64,000 bases of DNA, taken from positions 410,067 to 474,066 of the forward strand of contig KN817536.1 in the NCBI GenBank assembly GCA_000827495.1. Direction: 5' to 3'. Made by a program: the position numbers and the translations under genes. The DNA is from Hypholoma sublateritium FD-334 SS-4 (Eukaryota; Basidiomycota; Agaricomycetes; Agaricales; Strophariaceae). Shown here in pieces: positions 56,784 to 64,000 of this stretch. Below the pieces are notes generated by a model, which was given only the letters and a program-made list of their open reading frames with translations, ran no database searches and was not told the DNA's origin. Position 1 is the first letter of the stretch, and each line of letters opens with the position of its first letter.

Positions 56784-57013
56784 AATGTCATGTACATAAT
56801 GGGCCATTTTTTTCCAAATGACCCGACTCGGTCACCGAGTCCTGTTTGCATGCCTCATTCGCACATCCGAGCACATCTCGGGTGCCCCTTTTGGTAAATG
56901 ATGGATTTGTTCGGAGGTCCCNTTTTGAAAATTTATTACTAAATATGGACTTCTGCTGTGCAATGTTGACAACCTCAGGACATGTTTAGGGTACTTCACA
57001 TGCAAAGAAATCT

Positions 57014-57213
57014 GTCTCGGGCCCGAAGTGCTTCGGTTCCGAGACAAAATAGCTTGGGTGCAAGGTACTTCGGTTGCGAGACAATATGGCTCGGGTGCGA
57101 GATACTTCAGTTGCAAAGCAAAATAGCTTGGGTGCGAAGTACTTCAGTTGGAAGACAATATGGCTTGGGTGCAAAGTGTTTCGCATGCAAAGCAAAATAG
57201 TTTGGGTGCGAAG
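57014..57213 (+). repeat. 37-bp minisatellite, about five units
   Basis: Unit pattern ACAAAATAGCTTGGGTGCRA then GGTACTTCRGTTGCRAAG. Alternating unit ends (GACAATATGG and AGCAAAATAG) suggest a 74-bp higher-order pair. Confidence 0.85.
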
Positions 57214-57232
57214 CGTAAAGAAATTGTAAAAT

Positions 57233-57548
57233 AACAATGTAGTATTGCCTCCAGCAGATGCCCGAGAATATCCGAACAACATTAAACTTGGTGCATACAA
57301 TGTAAACTTGACTCTAATGGGCCCCCGAGAATTTCCGAAGCACATTTAACTTGGTACAAATAATGTGATATTGGTTGCAGTGGAAGACCGAGAATTACCA
57401 AAGAATGCTTAACTTACTGCACACAATATACTATTTCCATTAAAACTCCGAGATCTGCCAAAGCACATTTAACTTGGTGCAAATGATGTAATGTTGGCTG
57501 GGGGGGGGCCGAGAATTACCGAAGCACATTTGACTTTGCGAAAATATC
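57233..57548 (+). repeat. About 62-bp minisatellite, five diverged units
   Basis: Each unit carries CCGAGAATTWCCGAAGCACA then TTTAACTTGGTGCAAAT, followed by AATGT. Spacing is 60-63 bp. It directly follows the 37-bp array. Confidence 0.8.
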
Positions 57549-57619
57549 TTGTGTATGTCAATACATAGCCTATGACATGCTCGGTTTTGCTCGGTTTTTT
57601 TCGGTAAAATATGCGTTTT

Positions 57620-57780
57620 AAAGGCCTTGATTAGGGCTATCCGCCACAAAAGGTGTNATACAAACAGCATTATTATTGATAAGGTTATTGACTAAGGTAG
57701 TTTGACAGCAATACATGTACACTGACTTGACTGTTTCATAGTCAATTCTTCTCGGAATCTTTCAGTAAAATATGCGTTGG
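57620..57780 (+). repeat. Subterminal direct repeat C, left copy
   Basis: Starts AAAGGCCTTGATTAGGGCTA. It is about 75-80% alike by eye to 63653-63812 in the same orientation. Both copies adjoin a G-rich run (57816-57836 and 63563-63581) on the side facing the large transposase gene. Confidence 0.75.
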
Positions 57781-58121
57781 AAACAAGGGGTACACACCGG
57801 CAAATTCTGGCACATGATGTAGGGGAGGGGGGGGGGGTCCTAGGTTGCCTTAATTCTAAAAAAATTGTGACACATTATTTCGGCCTGGAATGGTCTGGAA
57901 TGTCCTCTTTTCCGTTCAGACTATTGTCTCTAAGCACGCATAGCACTTATATGCCATGTTTTCGTCAAAATCTTTATGAAATAGCCATTTTGGGAGCCGT
58001 AGTGCTTAGTAATCCGATATGATTGATCGATTATCTCAAGATTATCCATATGCAGCCGCTCGCGCCCAGCAATTCCCTACGCCCTACGCAAACCACCCAC
58101 GAACCCTGTAAAATTGTCAAA

Positions 58122-61100
58122 ATGGCGAAAAAGAAGAAGAAGGTATGCCGGGTGCTTATTTATACTTGTCGCCTGACATCTATTAATATTTGATCAAAAT
58201 AGAACAATGAATACACCGCCGACAGTACCATGCGATGCAAAGTTTGCCAGCAAGATATCAGTGTTGGCGTAGGAGGAGAGGGAAATTTTCTGTCACACCA
58301 GATGAGCAAACGACACAAAGAACTTGTCAATGCCACTAAAAGCAACCAGACGACTATTCAGTCTTTTTTTAGCAAGGCTCCCACACCTGTCCAGGTTGCG
58401 ATCGGTTCTCGGACGTCCGCGTCAATGCTTGTGCAGGCAGCCACTCTATCTCAATCATCCGCAACTCCTGCAGAATCATCCCAGGACACCAACGTTGACG
58501 AGGCTCTCCTTCCCGTCAAATCTTCTCTTCTCGCCAAGCTGCGGGCAGCTATAATTACCTTGCCGGATACTATTCCCATTGGAACACAAGAAGATGTCAT
58601 CGCACAGTTCTCAGCAGACCCAGGTAGCGGATTAGGCGTTGAAGAGGATGCTTGGGAAACGATTGACAAGGCCTTGAACCGTGTGATTGGTTATGGAACA
58701 TCAGCAACGGAAATAGAGAGCATTGTCCGACGAGGGCAGTATGGGATGGATGGAATGCTTTCGTGGCTGGAGGGATGTGTTTATATGCTCAAAATTGACG
58801 AAGCTTTGCTGGAGAATAAAGTGGAATGCCTTATTAATGCCATGTTAAATTTGTGTGTGATCGTTTAATGTTATATCTTTGTTTCGCGCTGAGCAAGATG
58901 TTTAGAGGAGCATCATCACTCCTGCCAGTGGTGGAACCATCTCATAATCCAGCAGTTGCGAGCGAGGTAGTAGATGAAATAGAATATATTGGTAGAAGGG
59001 ATACACGGTAAGTAACTCATGAATTATAGAACTATNAACGTACATTAAATCAGTCATGACNTTGTCAAGCAGATCACCCGATAAATTAAAGCCTAAGAAA
59101 TCTACTCTNGTAGTGAAAGCTTGCCCAGGATATACCTTGGAACTTGCNGATGGGCAGTCACCTTTTGCGCTGTACCCGTTTATTCTCCANAGCAGACAGC
59201 CACTCCCATGGTCATTCTCAATGAACCAAGAGNGCCTCATCCTTCACTCCGATAAATGCATCAAATTTTCCGATCTACCCTGTTCAGCATGTGCTCACCT
59301 ACACAATCACACTGTAATCATGGGCATTCGACATCGCGCATTGTCTGGAGCTGACCCTAAAACACCGTGGCACTGGCTGAGTGCGGCACATATGTACACG
59401 ATGCTCGAGAAGAAGACTGAACAAATTAACACATTGAAACTCAACGCACTGAACAATATATGGGCTATTGGAGTACAAAACCTACACCTCGATTCCTGGA
59501 AGCGGTTACATATGGCCATCATGACTTCCGACATTCCACGCCTTCGTACTTTGCTTCTGGCTGCACACCGCGCAGGTGCCAGTGTTGTGTCTCTCCTGGA
59601 GAAGGTCAAGCTGGCCACCGAGCGAAAATACCGCCCAAAGGGCTATGACGAGGCGCAATATCAGCTCGGATATCTCATGTACATGATTGGAGGGCGAGCC
59701 GCGGCAGACCTGGCTTACAAAACTCTCGGTATTCCTGCCATCGACACTTCAAAACGTCATGTCTCAACTAGTCCTCTCGTATCTTCTGCGTCATTCCCCA
59801 CAAATGATGAGCTTATTCAGAATTTGAATGCTTGCTATCCAACTCGTTCTGTTGCTGCATCTAGAAAGAAAGGGATGATGATTCAGATTGACGAAATCAA
59901 GATTCAAGAACGTTTACATTGGGATCCGAAGTCTAACAGAATATTAGGTGTCTGTCGGGAGCACGGCGGGCAATGTTCCCTAGATTTTTGCTCAATGAAT
60001 CAAGCCGACGAACTCTTGGACTGCCTGCAGAAAGATGTCGTCCATTTGGCGACGGAGGTCAGTTATTAATTTTTGAAAAATATAAATGATTAATCATTTT
60101 TGCAATTTAGGCCACATTCCGCGGCGAATGACAAAGCTTCTCACCTGAATTCCAGCGTGTACTACATTGCTTCTGATGGGGATTCACGATGACGACGGGC
60201 GCTAATTTCAATTGCAATGTCATCCGAAGTCAGTCCATCATCGCCATTGCACGGAATTCTGGGAAATCTACCTTTGTTTAATCTCCAATGCGGAGAAGAC
60301 GAGATCACTGCTGACTTCGATTGGAAACANGTCCTGAAGCGCTTTCGGAACACAACACTGAGACAAAAGGGAATTGCAGTNAATGATGTAGCAATCAGTA
60401 CCGATACACTCAAGACTCACCTCATTTCTTGTGGATTATCTGAAGAAAGCGCCGACGTACTTTTAGCACCCAATGACAAGCAAGATGTCGTGCTCATGAT
60501 TAAACTCCTCCATGCACTTTCCTCTCTCAACTCCGCGGCATCCAATGACAGTCCTCTCGTGCATGCGACACGCCGATCTCTCATCCTTCTGGGGCGAGTT
60601 TACTGGAATCTTTTACGGGCATACCTGGATACGAGCATATTGTTAAATGATCAGCTTGTTCATCTGAGTGCTGCGGCGCACCTAATCCTGGCAATATATC
60701 ACCACAATAAGGGTGAATTTATTCCAGTGCAGACCTATTTCGATGTCATGTCAATGATCAAGAATGTTTATTTCTGCGTGGCGAAGACTCAACTCGATGA
60801 CCCTGATGCAGACTTTTGGACTGTTCTTCTCGGCACCGACGGGCTGGAAAAAGTCTTCGGGAAAGTCAGGACTATTGTGGGCAACGACACAAATGCAGAC
60901 CAATTGCAGCTCACAAATTGAATTGATGGTGCGGTACAATGCGTCAATATACTTGAACAGCATCCGGAGTGGGGTGGTCAAGCGCGACGGCTCAACGTTA
61001 AGCCATTATTCAATCCTGTTAACGCAAACGCACCCACCAACGAGATCACAAGCACGTATGACCACATCAGCCCAAGATCATTCACGGGCAATCTTTGCGT

Positions 61101-63497
61101 CGGAAATGTTGTACTTCGTGGCTGCTGGCTCGCAGGACGGCGAATGGCAGAGGACACACTTGAGGCTGGGCAGATGAAATCTCCGTTTGTTGACATGGAA
61201 AAAGCGGGAGGGTTTGACATACTGTGTCCATTCGGAAAATCGAAAGCAGTACTGGTGGACGGCCATCTTGCACCAGGCGAACGAGAAGAGACAGAGGAAG
61301 AAAGGGACGATTCTCAAGCTGTGTCAGACGATTCTCAGGCTGTCAATCCAGCCGCGGACGTGGAGTTAACACCGAGGGATGACACATTGGCGGCTGACAT
61401 GCTCAAAGAACCTGATCTCGACGACGTTGTGGGCGCTACAGAAATAGATATCAGCGGAAATTCCCCAGCAGCTCGTAAAGTCAATCCGTGGGTTACCATC
61501 GATGGCAAGAAAGTGCACAAAGCAACCGTGTTGCACCTTTATTCCAACCCTCTGGCTGTCCATGACTCGAAGGATCGGCTCAAGCGTGTCCGAGGTTTCT
61601 CTCAGTACAATGAAACTACGTCATCTTCAGCAGACTCCTTTTTACCTGAAATGTTGGACTCCACCAACCCAAACACAGTGCATGTTCAAGATCCTGCACT
61701 GACATTGGTACGCTGCGACAAAAAAATATTCATGGCTGTGGTGCAGATTCTGAGCATCCGCGTTGACGGGAAATCAGCTCTCTCCATGCCAGCCGAATTA
61801 ATCACCGAGCCTAATGTGCGAATCAGTGGACAAGTGATGAAGCTTTCACTCTTCGACACCTCGCATCAACCTGATAGCTCTGACTGGCAGTGGATGGGTA
61901 ATTTCAAGAAGAAAGGAATTTTCCAGAACATCCCGGGGCGGTCGATTGAGCTCATCAATCCGGTAATTCAGCGTGCTTTGGGCAGACGCAACGTGGGGGA
62001 AGATACGTATGTGTTCCGAACAGCTGACTTGCGCACTCTGTCTGCTGTACTCTATCAAAGGGCAGTCGACGAGCCTGGAAATATCCCAGACATTCCCCTT
62101 ACACCTACATTCCCATACCGTTCAGCAGAAGGTGAGTATTTCTCGCTTTTAATGCATTTAATTCATTTTCAATATGGAATTATGTAGGCCATGCTTGCTT
62201 CGTTTGCGAGAGGGATGTTCACGGCGGCGATGCCACGAAGGAGGCCGACAATTCGTGCCGCTACTGCCGTCATACAGTCTCATTGGAGGCACTGAACGGC
62301 CCTATGCTTATCTCCCACAACGGCGCTCACATTCTCCATGACGTACGCCTGAAAGATGTCAAAAATCCCTGTGGTTTTTGCCTGAGAAGTGGCGCCCTTG
62401 GCTGTACCATATATTTGAAGACCTCTGGCAAGGTTACAGCCATCGACATGGTTGCGTCTCAATGCCCCCATCTGCGAAAAATATCACTCAAAACCGCATC
62501 TCAATTCACCACAAAATCGCCATGCACTAATCACCCCATCNGATGCCCACTTTGTCCGCCAAAGTCTGNGGCTATATGGAAGTACAATCTCNGTGCACAT
62601 ATTAACTCTTCGCACNGTACAGCAAATTCTGATTTATATCAAGCTCTTTTTAATATTAGCGACGAAGAAGTTATTTTAATGAAAGGCTTATTTCTCAAGG
62701 TTCCGCGTCAAGGAAAGAAATCAGCCCTGAAGCGACCGGGCTTGATTATATCAAATGTGCACAGTTCTCAATACGCAGTCACTAAGTGAGTTACAGTTGT
62801 TAAATTCTATGTATATTCATTATATTTCTACAGCGATCTTCGCAGCCGCAGTGAGCAGGAGCTCTCACTCTCTATGCACCCTGATGACTGCGGCGAGGAA
62901 ATTGAGGATGAAGATGAGGAACANGACGACAGCGCGGGGAGTAGTGATGACGACATGGAAATGACTACCAATCACGTTGAGTTATCTGTTTATTACTACA
63001 TTATACTTATATTTACTTACTATATTAGCTGAACGAGNTGGCTTCNGAAGCGCAAGCTCTAGCTGAAATCCNGGGATCGAGCCATCACAGCGAAATTCCC
63101 AGTGATTCAGGCAACGACANGTCNGCCGCTACAGCACCTGCAGCACAGCCTTCTACCAGCGCCGCGTGCGGGCCAATTTTGACCGGTTCGACCCTGATGA
63201 AAAGACGAAAAGCANTTTCAGTACACGAAGAACCTCCTGTGGACCTTTCCATGATTTGTGCAGATGATACTTGCCGTGAGTTCATTGAACAAGACGACCT
63301 ACTTAGCTGTATTGCACCTGGATGCNGTCAGAATGTGAGTAATTTATTACTTTCTTTATAAATACACAGTCTGATTTNTTTCTCAGTACCATNTAACATG
63401 TCAAGGATACATAACGAAGCCCGTAGAATTTTTTTGTGATGACCAGTGCAGAGAAGACGCAGGATTTANAGTAGCGAACAAGAGGAGANGTAGATAA
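58122..63497 (+). mobile_element. Large multi-exon DDE transposase gene, P-element/THAP9-like motifs, degenerate
   Basis: The start MAKKKKK at 58122 is spliced to NNEYTADSTMRCKVCQQDIS, a C2H2/BED-like finger ending HQMSKRHKE. A helical region follows (59290-59800; LHLDSWKRLHMAIMTSDIP). Catalytic-core candidates: MMIQIDEIKIQERLHWDPKS near 59875 (first Asp), YYIASDGDSR near 60160 (second Asp), DWKxVLKRFRNT near 60320 (like the D-x-x-H-x-x-K-x-x-RN of P elements), and GTDGLEKVFGKVRTIVGND near 60832-60890 (like the P-element segment with the last acid). The C-terminus has CFVCERD...CRYC (62191-62270), NPCGFCLRSG, a C2H2 CPLC...H...H near 62545-62620, and a PHD-like cysteine cluster from about 63251 ending FFCDDQCREDAGF. 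Defects: TGA at 60190 and 60919 where CGA fits, and a frame break near 60111-60131 with loss of sequence between the first two acids. Ns occur throughout. The end TAA is at about 63495. Family placement is inference. Confidence 0.6.
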
Positions 63498-63652
63498 TAT
63501 CCATATATAGATTCANGAGCCATGTGACTCNCTTACTAATTTGATCGAATTACTATATTAGGAAGGGGGGAGGGGGGGGGAGGTCTACTAGCCCTTATTC
63601 ATAAAAAGGGACATCGTGTAGGCAATTTTTCTCCTGAGTACCCCTTGGTTGG

Positions 63653-63812
63653 AAAGGCCTTTATTAGGGCTATCCACCCCAAAAGGTCTCATGCTTACAG
63701 CATTATTTGTTACAAAGTTATTGACCAAGGAAGTTGCACAGCAATACATGTTTACTGACATGCCTGTACTGTAGTCAATTCTCCTCGGATTTTATCGGTG
63801 AGATATTCAATA
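63653..63812 (+). repeat. Subterminal direct repeat C, right copy
   Basis: Right-hand partner of 57620-57780. Its end (AGAAAGGTATTAATTAGACC, from 63792) starts a further diverged unit, so the repeat itself may be tandem. Confidence 0.7.
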
Positions 63813-63872
63813 GAAAGGTATTAATTAGACCTATCTACTGCAAAAAACTGCATGAAGAATGGATTATATTCC

Positions 63873-64000
63873 CACATAGGATAGTTACCCTATATAGTAT
63901 ATAATGACTCATCAGTGATCTACAATGTCCCATCATTAATGGTGACAGTTGCCATCAATGGCAACCAACATATGTCACATCAGTAACAGGGGCAATGGGA
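63873..64000 (+). repeat. Direct repeat A-B, right copy (uninterrupted, runs off the window)
   Basis: Identical to 55860-55949 plus 56733 onward. It represents the empty site of the 783-bp insertion. The repeat continues past the window edge. Confidence 0.9.

Noticed and set aside
58122..63497. KDZ (Kyakuja-Dileera-Zisupton) transposon
   Set aside because: Common in Agaricomycetes, but I could not find the KDZ-type CxC N-terminus or its catalytic motif wording; the P-like motif series fits better. Not excluded without a profile search.
55860..64000. Classical LTR retrotransposon
   Set aside because: Direct repeats are present, but no reverse transcriptase, integrase or gag-like frame lies between them; the coding content is a DDE transposase.

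Overview
This window looks like nuclear DNA of a filamentous basidiomycete, most likely an Agaricomycete. The genes have many short GT-AG introns (about 45-65 bp) with CTAAC/CTGAC-like branch sites and are packed closely on both strands. Gene content is fungal: VIP1/Asp1, IQGAP, a Dal5-type transporter, ERMES subunit Mdm10, V-ATPase factor Pkr1. It also holds families common in mushroom-forming fungi, including a NACHT-type NTPase relic, pogo-like transposons and a giant DDE transposon. No species can be named from sequence alone. No rRNA, tRNA, CRISPR or plasmid feature was seen.

Layout. 1-34 kb is ordinary gene-dense euchromatin. In order: the 3' end of an unknown gene; VIP1 inositol-pyrophosphate kinase/phosphatase (-); an acyl-CoA ligase (+); a large IQGAP-type protein (+); a Dal5-like permease (-); a TCERG1-like WW/FF protein (+); an ER-resident HSP90 (GRP94 type, ending HDEL) (+); a low-complexity conserved protein (+); a kelch/membrane protein (-); a small conserved protein (+); and a C2H2 zinc-finger protein (+). 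34-36 kb carries the meiotic AAA+ ATPase TRIP13/Pch2. 35.9-39.4 kb is gene-free and holds a decayed GC-rich repeat with a period of roughly 230-300 bp. 39.4-43.8 kb is a very compact GC-rich block: a PPR-like mitochondrial protein (-) and GINS subunit Psf3 (+) are head-to-head 36 bp apart, Psf3 and Pkr1 converge with 1 bp between stop codons, then come SmG (-) and a proline-rich protein (+). 43.8-47.2 kb is gene-poor and contains a frameshifted NACHT-type NTPase pseudogene. 47.2-51.9 kb returns to housekeeping genes: MDM10 (-), a small SWSAP1-like RecA-fold candidate (-) and SEC61 alpha (+).

52-64 kb is a transposon graveyard, and the only part of the window with scattered single Ns. It holds a 768-bp TA-flanked MITE, a pogo-like transposase with six in-frame stops, a 783-bp hAT-like insertion whose empty site survives 8 kb away, two minisatellites (37 and about 62 bp), subterminal direct repeats, and a 5.4-kb multi-exon transposase gene. 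That last gene has P-element/THAP9-like catalytic motifs, an N-terminal zinc finger and several C-terminal zinc-binding modules. Most stops in both transposases are TGA where CGA is expected, the signature of C-to-T change at CpG.

Functional links. GRP94 and SEC61 alpha, both ER proteostasis genes, carry ACGTG-type unfolded-protein-response-like boxes upstream. TRIP13, the SWSAP1-like protein and Psf3 concern chromosome replication and recombination. Mdm10 and the PPR-like protein act in mitochondria.
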